A stretch of DNA of 64,000 nt. Source: Arthrobacter globiformis (GTDB lineage: Bacteria; Actinomycetota; Actinomycetes; Actinomycetales; Micrococcaceae). The stretch lies in assembly GCF_003261175.1 (NCBI RefSeq), contig NZ_QLNP01000098.1, forward strand, positions 186,001-250,000. Reading direction: 5' to 3'. This document shows, one piece after another, positions 57,292 through 64,000 of the stretch (its first letter is position 1; every line of letters starts with the position of its first letter). The translations under genes and the position numbers were made by a program. The notes under the pieces were generated by a model, which saw nothing but the letters and a program-made list of their open reading frames with translations, was not told the DNA's origin and searched no databases.

Positions 57292-58407
57292 CTAATCCCC
57301 GAATCCCAAGAACTTGGCCACCGATTTTCCTGCGTCCCTCACGGTTTCCCCAGCGCCGCTGACGAATTTGCCGGGATCCTTCACTGCACTGACAATTCCA
57401 TCGCCGATGTTCTTGCCGACGCTGCTTATAGTGTCCCAGTTTTCGTAAATGGCAATACCGGCACTGGCAACCTGGCAAACAGTCCCGGCAGGCGGGGGCA
57501 AGAAGCAACCGACGCCAAGACCCGCCTTGAAAGCACTACCGAGGCCTTTTTCGATGTCACCATTGGCAAAGCTTTGCACCGAGTCGTAAGCGCTGAAGCC
57601 CACTCCCGCCCAACCAAGACCACGGGCGAGGCCGGACTTGCCCAACCACTCGAATTTGCCACCTGCGTCTATCCAGGCCTTCTCGGCGGTTAGGCTGGCG
57701 ATCCGGTCCAGTGGTTTGAGGAACCTGTTCGTCCCTTCAGTGAAGCTGTTCAGGTTCTTCAAAGACGCGATATCAGATGCGTGGTCAATCAGCCTGAGAA
57801 CGCGGTTGTTCTCGGTCGATTTCTTGAGCAGGGTCTCGAGGCCCTTGTTGCCCGCGGTGGTCTGCCACAGATGGCGACTGTCAAAAGCCGGGCCTCCGAG
57901 CCGATGCCGGCCCTTGGTGAGCATGGTCTTAACCATGTCAGCGGGGTGGTTCTTCAAGACCCAGCCATACTGGCCAACGTGCTTTGCCAGGGTCAGCGGT
58001 GCCTTGATGTTCTTCTGGATTGCCATGAAGTTGGTGAGGCCACCCACCAGGGCAGCTCCGCCGAGGACGGCCCAGTTGCCGCCCGGACCCCCCGGATCGC
58101 CCAGCATGATCGGTCCGCCGCCGGCGCCTTGGGCGGCGTCGCTGGCCTTCTCCTGCTCGTTGGCGTTGTCCAGGAGTTTGCGGGATTCGTCCTTGAGGGC
58201 GCGCACTGTCCGCTGGATAAGAGCCCTGTGGTTGCCGTTCCAGTCGGAACGGAACTGGGTGGCGTCGTTGCCCTTCCAGGAAGGGGTGTTGTTGATCTGG
58301 TTGGTCAGCTGCAACGACGTCTGCATCAGGTGGTCGGAGACATTCCCGAACTGCTGCGCGAGTGTGCGTAGTTGCGCGACGTCGGCGCCCCACAAATTAC
58401 CTGTCAC
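57292..58407 (-). CDS. WXG100-type effector with hydrophobic C-terminal domain
   Basis: A 371-residue protein. The N-terminal 90 residues form a WXG100-like helical hairpin (GADVAQLRTLAQQFGNVSDHL; the WKG turn in TPSWKGNDATQFRSDW; ending LLDNANEQEKAS), the mark of type VII secretion substrates. A Gly-rich hydrophobic hairpin follows (about 98-125), then a Lys-rich helical middle. The C-terminal 110 residues are rich in Gly, Ala and hydrophobic residues (GWAGVGFSAYDSVQSF; AFKAGLGVGCFLPPPAG), like membrane-acting toxins. The GTG at 58407 follows GGGGGA. No nuclease motif is seen. Function as a secreted membrane-active effector is inferred. Confidence 0.75.
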   Translation of the reverse strand: MTGNLWGADVAQLRTLAQQFGNVSDHLMQTSLQLTNQINNTPSWKGNDATQFRSDWNGNHRALIQRTVRALKDESRKLLDNANEQEKASDAAQGAGGGPIMLGDPGGPGGNWAVLGGAALVGGLTNFMAIQKNIKAPLTLAKHVGQYGWVLKNHPADMVKTMLTKGRHRLGGPAFDSRHLWQTTAGNKGLETLLKKSTENNRVLRLIDHASDIASLKNLNSFTEGTNRFLKPLDRIASLTAEKAWIDAGGKFEWLGKSGLARGLGWAGVGFSAYDSVQSFANGDIEKGLGSAFKAGLGVGCFLPPPAGTVCQVASAGIAIYENWDTISSVGKNIGDGIVSAVKDPGKFVSGAGETVRDAGKSVAKFLGFGD

Positions 58408-58519
58408 ATCGTCCCCCAAAATTTGACCGTTCCGAACTGGCACGGTTGCTGCTAAGTCCAGCCATCACTCTAGTTGGCGCCCCGGCCAGCCGCGATGGGC
58501 AGCACTCCCCATCCTGGCG

Positions 58520-58738
58520 CTACTGGCGGTCGGGCTCCTCCAGCAGGGCGGTCTTGCGGGCGCGCAGGGCAAAGAAGGCGCCGAAGGCGAACACCTGCGT
58601 CACCACCACCAGGACGATGATACCGGCGATCTTGTTGCCACCCAGGATCATGGTGAGCCCGACAATCGCGGACAGCAGGGCAAACAGGGGCAGCAGCATG
58701 TAGCCGAGCACGAAGAGGGTTTCAGGTTTACGCAGCAT
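58520..58738 (-). CDS. Small two-helix membrane protein after folA
   Basis: A 72-residue protein with two helices (about 8-32 and 37-58) and a charged C-terminus (RARKTALLEEPDRQ). It starts 3 nt after the folA stop and its ribosome-binding site (GGAAGG) lies inside folA, so it belongs to the thyA-folA unit. Function unknown. Confidence 0.72.
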   Translation of the reverse strand: MLRKPETLFVLGYMLLPLFALLSAIVGLTMILGGNKIAGIIVLVVVTQVFAFGAFFALRARKTALLEEPDRQ

Positions 58739-58741
58739 GTT

Positions 58742-59326
58742 CTAACCTTCCGAGCGGTTCCACTTGGTGAACCGGTAGCGGGTGCCGTTGGCGCCGGTCA
58801 GCCAGCCGTCGGAAGGCACGGATGTGCCGGCCACCCAGCCGTCGCCGAGCTCCGGGGCGTACGTGTCGCCGTCGGCGTCCACATCGATGGTGGTGACCAC
58901 AGCGACGTTGGCCAGGCCCGTGGACTCCTTGAAAATTTCGCCGCCGCCGAGGATCCAGACAGCCTCGCAGCCAGGTGCGAACTGGGATTCCAGCAGGGCA
59001 TCATCGAGGGATTTGACGACGACGGCGCCCTCCGCCTCGGGCGAGCTGCCCCAGTCTTCCTGCCGGGTGATGACGATGTTGGTCCGGTTGGGCAGCGGAC
59101 GGTACTTCGCCGGGAAGGACAGCCAGGTCTTGCGGCCCATGATGACGGGGTGGCCGGTGGTGACCCTCGTGAAGTGCTTCAGGTCCTCGGGCAGGTTCCA
59201 CGGCATGTCGCCGTCCTTGCCGATGACGCCGGCAGGCGTCTGGGCCCACACGAGTCCGATCCCTGACATCCCCGCGGCGATGTCCTCGCTGAAAGCCTGC
59301 GCATCTATTGTGCCCTCCGTGCTCAT
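58742..59326 (-). CDS. folA: Dihydrofolate reductase
   Basis: A 194-residue DHFR that regenerates tetrahydrofolate with NADPH. Motifs are [32 protein letters not shown] and the C-terminal [12 protein letters not shown]. The N-terminus is about 20 residues longer than usual. A possible internal start is the ATG of [10 protein letters not shown] at 59269. The annotated ATG overlaps the thyA stop by 4 nt, which favours 59326. Confidence 0.95.
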   Translation of the reverse strand: MSTEGTIDAQAFSEDIAAGMSGIGLVWAQTPAGVIGKDGDMPWNLPEDLKHFTRVTTGHPVIMGRKTWLSFPAKYRPLPNRTNIVITRQEDWGSSPEAEGAVVVKSLDDALLESQFAPGCEAVWILGGGEIFKESTGLANVAVVTTIDVDADGDTYAPELGDGWVAGTSVPSDGWLTGANGTRYRFTKWNRSEG

Positions 59327-60126
59327 ACGGCGATCGGCGCCTTGATGGTGGGGTGGTGCCGGTAGCCCACCACTTCGAAGTCGTCCAGGGTGTAGTCGAA
59401 GATCGATTCCGGCTTGCGGGTGATCTTCAGCTGCGGGTACTCGTACGGTTCCCGTTCCAGCTGCTTCAGGACCTGGTCCATGTGGTTGTCATAGATGTGC
59501 ACGTCCCCGCCGGTCCAGACGAATTCGCCGGGCTCGAGCCCGACCTGCTGGGCCAGCATGCAGGTCAGCAGCGAGTAGGAAGCGATGTTGAACGGGACGC
59601 CCAGGAACATGTCCGCGGACCGCTGGTACAGCTGGCAGGAGAGTTTGCCGTCTGCGACGTAGAACTGGAAGAACGCGTGGCAGGGCGGCAGTGCCATGTC
59701 CTTGAGCTCGCTCACATTCCAGGCCGAAACGATGTGCCGGCGCGAGTCCGGGTTCGACTTCAGGCTGTCCACGAGCTCGGCGATCTGGTCGATGTGACCG
59801 CCGTCGGGGGTCGGCCAGCTGCGCCACTGGACGCCGTAAACCGGTCCGAGTTCGCCGTCGGCATCTGCCCACTCGTTCCAGATGGTCACGCCCTGGTCCT
59901 GCATCCACTTGACATTGGTGTCGCCGCGGAGGAACCACAGCAGCTCGACGGCAACAGACTTGAAGTGCACCCGCTTGGTGGTGATCAGCGGGAAGCTTTC
60001 GCCCAAATCAAAGCGAATCTGGCGGCCGAAAACGCTGCTGGTTCCGGTGCCGGTGCGGTCTGATTTGTGCGTGCCGTTGGCCATGACGTCGCGCAGAAGG
60101 TCTTCATAGGGCGTTGGGGTGCTCAC
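59323..60126 (-). CDS. thyA: Thymidylate synthase (ThyA)
   Basis: A 267-residue enzyme that methylates dUMP to dTMP with methylene-tetrahydrofolate, producing dihydrofolate, the substrate of the next gene. The active Cys149 is in [14 protein letters not shown]; RSDxxLG-type [17 protein letters not shown] and the C-terminal [24 protein letters not shown] are conserved. Length matches the family. The folA gene overlaps by 4 nt. Confidence 0.97.
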   Translation of the reverse strand: MSTPTPYEDLLRDVMANGTHKSDRTGTGTSSVFGRQIRFDLGESFPLITTKRVHFKSVAVELLWFLRGDTNVKWMQDQGVTIWNEWADADGELGPVYGVQWRSWPTPDGGHIDQIAELVDSLKSNPDSRRHIVSAWNVSELKDMALPPCHAFFQFYVADGKLSCQLYQRSADMFLGVPFNIASYSLLTCMLAQQVGLEPGEFVWTGGDVHIYDNHMDQVLKQLEREPYEYPQLKITRKPESIFDYTLDDFEVVGYRHHPTIKAPIAV

Positions 60127-60135
60127 CCGTCCAGT

Positions 60136-60588
60136 CTAGTCGGAGCTCGACGGCGGGCCCGAAGGCAGGCCGCGCCGCCTCTGCAGACCGACCCGGACCA
60201 GCGCCAGAAGCTCCTGGTCGGGCAGCCCTGCCTTGGCCCCGGCCTGGATGAGACGTTCGACGGCGGCACCCACTTCCGTTGCCGACGCACCGGAGCCGGC
60301 GGTGCCGGCGCCGGGCCCAGCGGTGTCCGGCGCACCGTACGCCGGAAGCCCGACGACGACAGTTCCGTTCCGGCGCCGGGTCTCGATTAGCCCGGACTGT
60401 TCCAGTTCCTTGTAGGCCCGGGCGACGGTCCCGGCAGCGAGCCCCAGGTCTGCCGCGAGGCTGCGGACTGCCGGCAAACGAGTGCCGGCCGTGAGCCCGC
60501 CCGCGGCGATCAGCGCGCTGACCTGCAGCCGGATTTGTTCATACGGGGGAGTGGGGGAACCGAGGTCCACCGAAATGCCCACGGTCAT
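60136..60588 (-). CDS. GntR family regulator, YtrA-type
   Basis: A 150-residue short GntR protein. The winged helix is at 10-78 (PPYEQIRLQVSALIAAGGLTAGTRLPAVRSLAADLGLAAGTVARAYKELEQSGL). The effector part is only about 60 residues, typical of YtrA-type regulators that control membrane transport genes. Its ATG overlaps the stop of the upstream membrane protein (ATGA). The strong palindrome at 62282-62319, before that gene, is the expected operator of the unit. Confidence 0.9.
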   Translation of the reverse strand: MTVGISVDLGSPTPPYEQIRLQVSALIAAGGLTAGTRLPAVRSLAADLGLAAGTVARAYKELEQSGLIETRRRNGTVVVGLPAYGAPDTAGPGAGTAGSGASATEVGAAVERLIQAGAKAGLPDQELLALVRVGLQRRRGLPSGPPSSSD

Positions 60589-62243
60589 CGGGCAGGTTCC
60601 ACCGGTGCGCGCCGGGTGGCCGGCACGCTCCTAGGGCCGAAAGCGGTCACGGGAATCAGCGAAAGCACCACGGCGGCTGCCACCAGCACGTACCCGGCGG
60701 CGGCTGCCGTCCCTTCCCACAGTTCCGCCGGGACCGTCCGCGTTCCCAGCAGCGCACCCCACGCCCGGTTTGCCGCTATCAACAGGCCGCCCGCCTGTGC
60801 CAGCAGGAAGGCGGCCAGAATCCGCACGATCCTGTTGAGCGTGACGGCGCGGAGCGCCGCGTCCAGTCCGTCATCCGAGGTGACGATGCCCCGGCGCCGG
60901 CGAACGGCTTGAGTGGCGGGCACGGCCGTGACGGCGACGGCGGCAGTGGCCACCGCCGTCGGAATCCAGCCCGGGGCTACTGGTGTTCCGGACGGAAGCG
61001 CCGCTTCTCCGACGGCGGTCATCACCATCACGACTGCCAGCAGCAGCAGGCCAATGATCGCAGCGGTGAGGAGAGCGGGCGCCACCGGCTGGACGGGCCA
61101 GCCGCGGACTGCCGAGGCAGCGCCGTAATTCCGTTCGAGGAGCAGCTCGCCGGCCAGGATGGCCAGCAGGACGCACGCGGCCATCACAGCCGAGATGACG
61201 GTGGCACGGGCCGGATTGGTGGAGCCCAGCAAGAACAGGACCGCCACGCCCGGCGCCACCGCGGCCAGCCCGAGGAGCGCGCCGAAGGACGCGGTGAGCA
61301 GCGCGGCAGGATGCTTCTCGCTGCGCAGATTCCGGACGTTTTTCCGGCCCGAAGACGAAGCCCGGCGGATTTGGGCTTTGCGGGGCCGGACGCTCGCCAG
61401 CTGCGGCGGCTGCCACAGCCACATCACGAACAGCACCACCACGGCCACCAGTGCGGTCGGGTTAGTCCATGAGGTGGCAGTTGCCGGCTCCGGGCGGGAG
61501 GCAAAGTTGCCGGCGATGGCCGCCAGCCCTGCGGCGACAGTGGAGACCGTCCGCAGCAGCCGGTTCATCGCAATAGTGCGGAGAAGCGCATTGTCTCCGG
61601 CGTCGAGTGCTTCCAGCTGCCGGCGGCGGGAAATCAGCCACAACACCAGAACGGTACCGGCCGCGAGCAGAAGCAGCGCGGCAGCCAGGCAGGCCGCCAG
61701 TTCTGTCCCGGGAATCCGTCCGTCATCGAAGAAGCTGGGGCCGGTAGCACCGTCCGGCGGAGTATCAGGCCGCACCGGCCGGTACGCCGGTTGCATGGCC
61801 GCCCATGTGATGGTTGCGGCGGACCCGGCGAAAATGCCGAGCGTAGTCCACGCGAGCTTCCTGGGAAGAAAGTCCCTGACGCGCCGGACGGACAGGGTTG
61901 CCAGCCGGCGCGAACCACGGGGACCCGGGTAGCTGAGCTGGCCCAGCGCATGGACCCCGAGGCAACCGACGACCGGCCAGGCCAGCGCCTCCAGGATGTC
62001 GGCAGGTTGCGCCAGCGACGGCGTCTGCGGACTGGAGGGGATGATGCCAGCGTTCGCTGCCCCTTGGAGTGTGCTCGCCAGCCAGCCGATGACGCCGACC
62101 CAGAGGGCATGGTCTGAAATGGACTTGGGCGAGGTACCGCCGCCAGGCGCCCAGACCACCCAGCGCAATAACCCGTAAATGCCCAGTGCGGCCAGCAGCG
62201 GTCCCAGCAGCGCCATGGGCGGCAACTCAAACTGTATTGGCAT
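60585..62243 (-). CDS. Large polytopic membrane protein with internal duplication
   Basis: A 552-residue membrane protein with about 13 hydrophobic segments. Two halves share a repeated motif: LDAGDNALLRTIAMNRLLRTV (213-233) and DDGLDAALRAVTLNRIVRIL (457-476), each before two more helices, showing an old internal duplication. I do not recognise a family. It is first in a two-gene unit with a YtrA-type GntR regulator, whose partners are often ABC or membrane stress proteins, but no ATPase is here. The ATG at 62243 follows GGGGGAT. Confidence 0.8.
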   Translation of the reverse strand: MPIQFELPPMALLGPLLAALGIYGLLRWVVWAPGGGTSPKSISDHALWVGVIGWLASTLQGAANAGIIPSSPQTPSLAQPADILEALAWPVVGCLGVHALGQLSYPGPRGSRRLATLSVRRVRDFLPRKLAWTTLGIFAGSAATITWAAMQPAYRPVRPDTPPDGATGPSFFDDGRIPGTELAACLAAALLLLAAGTVLVLWLISRRRQLEALDAGDNALLRTIAMNRLLRTVSTVAAGLAAIAGNFASRPEPATATSWTNPTALVAVVVLFVMWLWQPPQLASVRPRKAQIRRASSSGRKNVRNLRSEKHPAALLTASFGALLGLAAVAPGVAVLFLLGSTNPARATVISAVMAACVLLAILAGELLLERNYGAASAVRGWPVQPVAPALLTAAIIGLLLLAVVMVMTAVGEAALPSGTPVAPGWIPTAVATAAVAVTAVPATQAVRRRRGIVTSDDGLDAALRAVTLNRIVRILAAFLLAQAGGLLIAANRAWGALLGTRTVPAELWEGTAAAAGYVLVAAAVVLSLIPVTAFGPRSVPATRRAPVEPAR

Positions 62244-62281
62244 CAGATCCCCCAATGATCCCCAAGCGCCTGATCCCGATG

Positions 62282-62319
62282 CGCCATCTTTGTACCAAGT
62301 ATTTGATACAAAAATGGCG
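62282..62319. promoter_or_regulatory. 38-bp near-perfect palindrome, likely GntR operator
   Basis: Sixteen of 19 positions pair around one centre. The outer arms are CGCCAT and ATGGCG; the inner arms contain TTGTA and TACAA, a GntR/YtrA-like half-site spacing. It lies 38 bp upstream of the membrane protein gene, where the promoter must be. Binding by the cognate GntR protein is inferred. Confidence 0.75.
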
Positions 62320-62353
62320 GGGTCAAGGTGAAGGCCTGGACGGCGGTGGAGCC

Positions 62354-63325
62354 TCAGTCGTCGAAGGGTTTGAACTGCTCCACGGACACGATCCTGCTCT
62401 TGCTGCCGTGCGCCACGTGGCAGATGATCATTTCCCCGGGGGCGAGATATGGATCCGCCACCGGCAGCAGGCCCTTGAGCCGCGGGGGCATGTAACCGGC
62501 GAGCTGGCCCAGCACGGTGGGAAGGGCCGGCCGGTGCGTACACAGCACCACCGCGCGCTGCTTGTCGAACAACGCGTCCACGACGGCAGCGGTCTTTTTG
62601 GGGTTGCGGGCATGCCTGTGCTCCGTAAGCGCATCCACGAGTTTCACCTTGGCGTCCGCTGACTTGACGTAGGGGGCGATGGTCGCCACGCAGCGCAACC
62701 ACGGGCTGCTGACCACGCGCAGCGGCTTCCACGCCTTCAGCAGCCGGTGCACGGCCTGGGCCTGGCGTATGCCGGTGGCGGCCAAGGGCCGTTCGCCTTC
62801 CGCCTTGGTCCACGACGATCGCGGTTTTGCCTTGGCATGCCGCACGACGACGAGCGGCCAGGTCTGCAGTTCCTTGCGGGCGTGGGCCGCCGCCAGGTAG
62901 TCCAGCGGCGCCCGGTCTGACGGGTTGGACAGCAGCGCGGCCGCACGCTCCGGTGCACACCACATGACGCTGTCCACTTCCTTGCCGTCGGGCCGCAGGG
63001 AATTGCCCGTGACCTCAACGGCCCAGTAGTGCACAACCTTCAGCCCGGCGGAGACATGGTAATGGATGGGCGGTAGCGGGATGCCCAGCGGTGCAACGAG
63101 GCCGATCTCCTCCTCCACCTCGCGGACTGCGCACTCGGGCACAGTTTCGCCTGGGTCAAGCTTGCCCTTGGGCCAGGACCAGTCGTCGTACCGCGGCCGG
63201 TGGATCAGTAGAACCTCCAGCTGGTCCTTCTTGACGCGCCAAGGCAGGGCGCCGGCGGCCGTGACGGCGACCGGCTCGCCCGGGTGATCGGTCTGATCCG
63301 CTATGGGTGAGTCGCTGCTCTTCAA
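62354..63325 (-). CDS. mutT1: NUDIX hydrolase fused to histidine phosphatase (MutT1-like)
   Basis: A 323-residue two-domain protein like mycobacterial MutT1. The NUDIX box lies at 54-76 (GKLDPGETVPECAVREVEEE). The phosphoglycerate-mutase-like half has the catalytic VVVRHAKAKPRSSW (His about 162) and a second His in VLCTHRPALP. MutT1 removes 8-oxo-GTP and related nucleotides or acts on diadenosine polyphosphates. The TTG at 63325 follows AGGA and is 11 bp past the ppk stop. It is co-transcribed with ppk, as in mycobacteria. Confidence 0.9.
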   Translation of the reverse strand: MKSSDSPIADQTDHPGEPVAVTAAGALPWRVKKDQLEVLLIHRPRYDDWSWPKGKLDPGETVPECAVREVEEEIGLVAPLGIPLPPIHYHVSAGLKVVHYWAVEVTGNSLRPDGKEVDSVMWCAPERAAALLSNPSDRAPLDYLAAAHARKELQTWPLVVVRHAKAKPRSSWTKAEGERPLAATGIRQAQAVHRLLKAWKPLRVVSSPWLRCVATIAPYVKSADAKVKLVDALTEHRHARNPKKTAAVVDALFDKQRAVVLCTHRPALPTVLGQLAGYMPPRLKGLLPVADPYLAPGEMIICHVAHGSKSRIVSVEQFKPFDD

Positions 63326-63336
63326 AGGCCGGGTTC

Positions 63337-64000
63337 CTACCGCCGGACGACGGCGCGCTGCCGGGAGCGTGATGCCAGGAGCCAGGACTGGACATCGTCC
63401 AGTTTGCGGCCGTCCTCGCCGATGTGGTGGCGGGTCCACTCGCCGTCGCTGTCAAGGTGCCAGCTGGACGTCTCGGGGTCCATGTACCGGCGCAACAGGT
63501 CCAGGACGTAGGCGGTGTCCTCGCCGCCGGACAGTTGCACCAGCGCCTCCACCCGGCGGTCCAGGTTGCGGTGCATCATGTCCGCGGAGCCTATATACAC
63601 CACGGGGTCGCCACCGTTGCTGAAGGCGAACACGCGGGAGTGTTCAAGGAAGCGGCCAAGGATGGAGCGGACCGTGATGTTCTCGCTCAGCCCGGGGATG
63701 CCGGGGCGCAGGGAGCAAATGCCGCGGACAATAACGTCCACCTTCACGCCTGCCTGCGAAGCGCGGTACAGGGAATCGATGATGGACTCATCCACTATCG
63801 AGTTGACCTTGATCTGCACCCGCGCGGGGATGCCTGCGCGGGCATTCCGGATTTCGGCTTCGATCCTGTCGATGAGTCCCGAACGCACGGACCGGGGGGC
63901 CACCAGGAGCCGCTTGAAGGTCGACTTGGGGGCATACCCGGAGAGCTGATTGAACAGCTTGGACAGGTCCTCGCCCACCTGCTCGTTCGCGGTCAGAAGC
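63337..64000 (-). CDS. ppk: Polyphosphate kinase 1 (C-terminal part; N-terminus outside window)
   Basis: The frame stays open to the window edge, giving the last 221 residues. It matches the C-terminal domains of PPK1: [68 protein letters not shown] (with a catalytic-region His missing only because it is earlier in the protein), and [22 protein letters not shown]1 makes polyphosphate from ATP and is tied to stress survival. It is the first gene of the ppk-mutT1 unit. Confidence 0.95.
   Translation of the reverse strand, partial: LLTANEQVGEDLSKLFNQLSGYAPKSTFKRLLVAPRSVRSGLIDRIEAEIRNARAGIPARVQIKVNSIVDESIIDSLYRASQAGVKVDVIVRGICSLRPGIPGLSENITVRSILGRFLEHSRVFAFSNGGDPVVYIGSADMMHRNLDRRVEALVQLSGGEDTAYVLDLLRRYMDPETSSWHLDSDGEWTRHHIGEDGRKLDDVQSWLLASRSRQRAVVRR

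Noticed and set aside
60585-62963. A 792-codon frame extending the large membrane protein upstream
   Set aside because: The extension crosses the operator region and runs antisense to or out of frame with the NUDIX gene; a good ribosome-binding site marks 62243.

Overview
This window is high-G+C, gene-dense DNA from an actinobacterium, most likely a member of the Micrococcaceae close to Arthrobacter or Pseudarthrobacter. That placement is my inference. It rests on codon use, GTG/TTG starts, tRNA sequences, and gene content (catalase with a Fur-type regulator, a WXG100-type effector, a HadA/HadB-like MaoC pair before murB, a two-domain MutT1-like NUDIX/phosphatase protein, thyA-folA). Both ends cut genes: an acyltransferase at the left and polyphosphate kinase at the right. 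I see no rRNA, CRISPR array, prophage, transposase or replication origin.

Layout. 1-9.9 kb: acyltransferase, a peroxide-response unit (Fur-family regulator and catalase, with a palindromic operator in the divergent promoter region), an MFS exporter, HtpX protease, a GNAT enzyme, YajQ, tRNA-Tyr, a frameshifted potassium channel, a LysM protein with a sortase-like tail, and thioredoxin. 9.9-15.2 kb: a monooxygenase-fold protein, an acyl-CoA synthetase, a nuclease-like protein bracketed by two copies of a palindromic repeat, an AlkA-type glycosylase and two VOC proteins. 15.2-24.8 kb: an ion transporter, the reverse transsulfuration pair cbs-metB, two paralogous GT87-type mannosyltransferase-like proteins, and between them an HxlR regulator coupled to an MFS transporter. 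24.8-31.3 kb, minus strand: a phospholipase D family protein, an acyl-CoA dehydrogenase, and a three-gene unit (DUF1190 protein, glutathionylspermidine-synthase-like ATP-grasp ligase, APC permease). 31.5-37.7 kb: MOSC protein, a DEAD-box helicase behind a long structured leader, tRNA-Thr and tRNA-Met, a secreted HNH nuclease and two small oxidoreductases.

37.8-46.9 kb: a Na+/H+ antiporter, then a carbohydrate locus. A ROK repressor is divergent from a solute-binding protein, two permeases and a GH13 alpha-glucosidase. An operator-like palindrome lies inside the promoter spacer, and a Shine-Dalgarno-led 28-codon leader frame is overlapped with the binding-protein start. The locus has no ATPase. 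An aldo/keto reductase follows. 47-54.7 kb: an orphan sulfonate-type binding protein with a TauD-like dioxygenase, a CitE-like lyase, DUF2797, two MaoC/HadAB-like proteins with murB, and an AlkZ-like glycosylase. 54.7-64 kb: an unusual six-copy inverted repeat array, aspartate-semialdehyde dehydrogenase, a WXG100 effector with an EspG-like protein and a small membrane protein, thyA-folA, a YtrA-type GntR regulator coupled to a large duplicated membrane protein under a 38-bp palindrome, a NUDIX/phosphatase protein and ppk.

Four regulators in the window have a good palindrome next to their own promoter (Fur, HxlR, ROK, GntR), so each looks like a self-contained autoregulated module. The most promising little-described units are the WXG effector trio, the DUF1190/ATP-grasp/APC operon, the GntR/duplicated-membrane-protein unit, and the intergenic repeat families at 9.9-13.1 kb and 54.7 kb.
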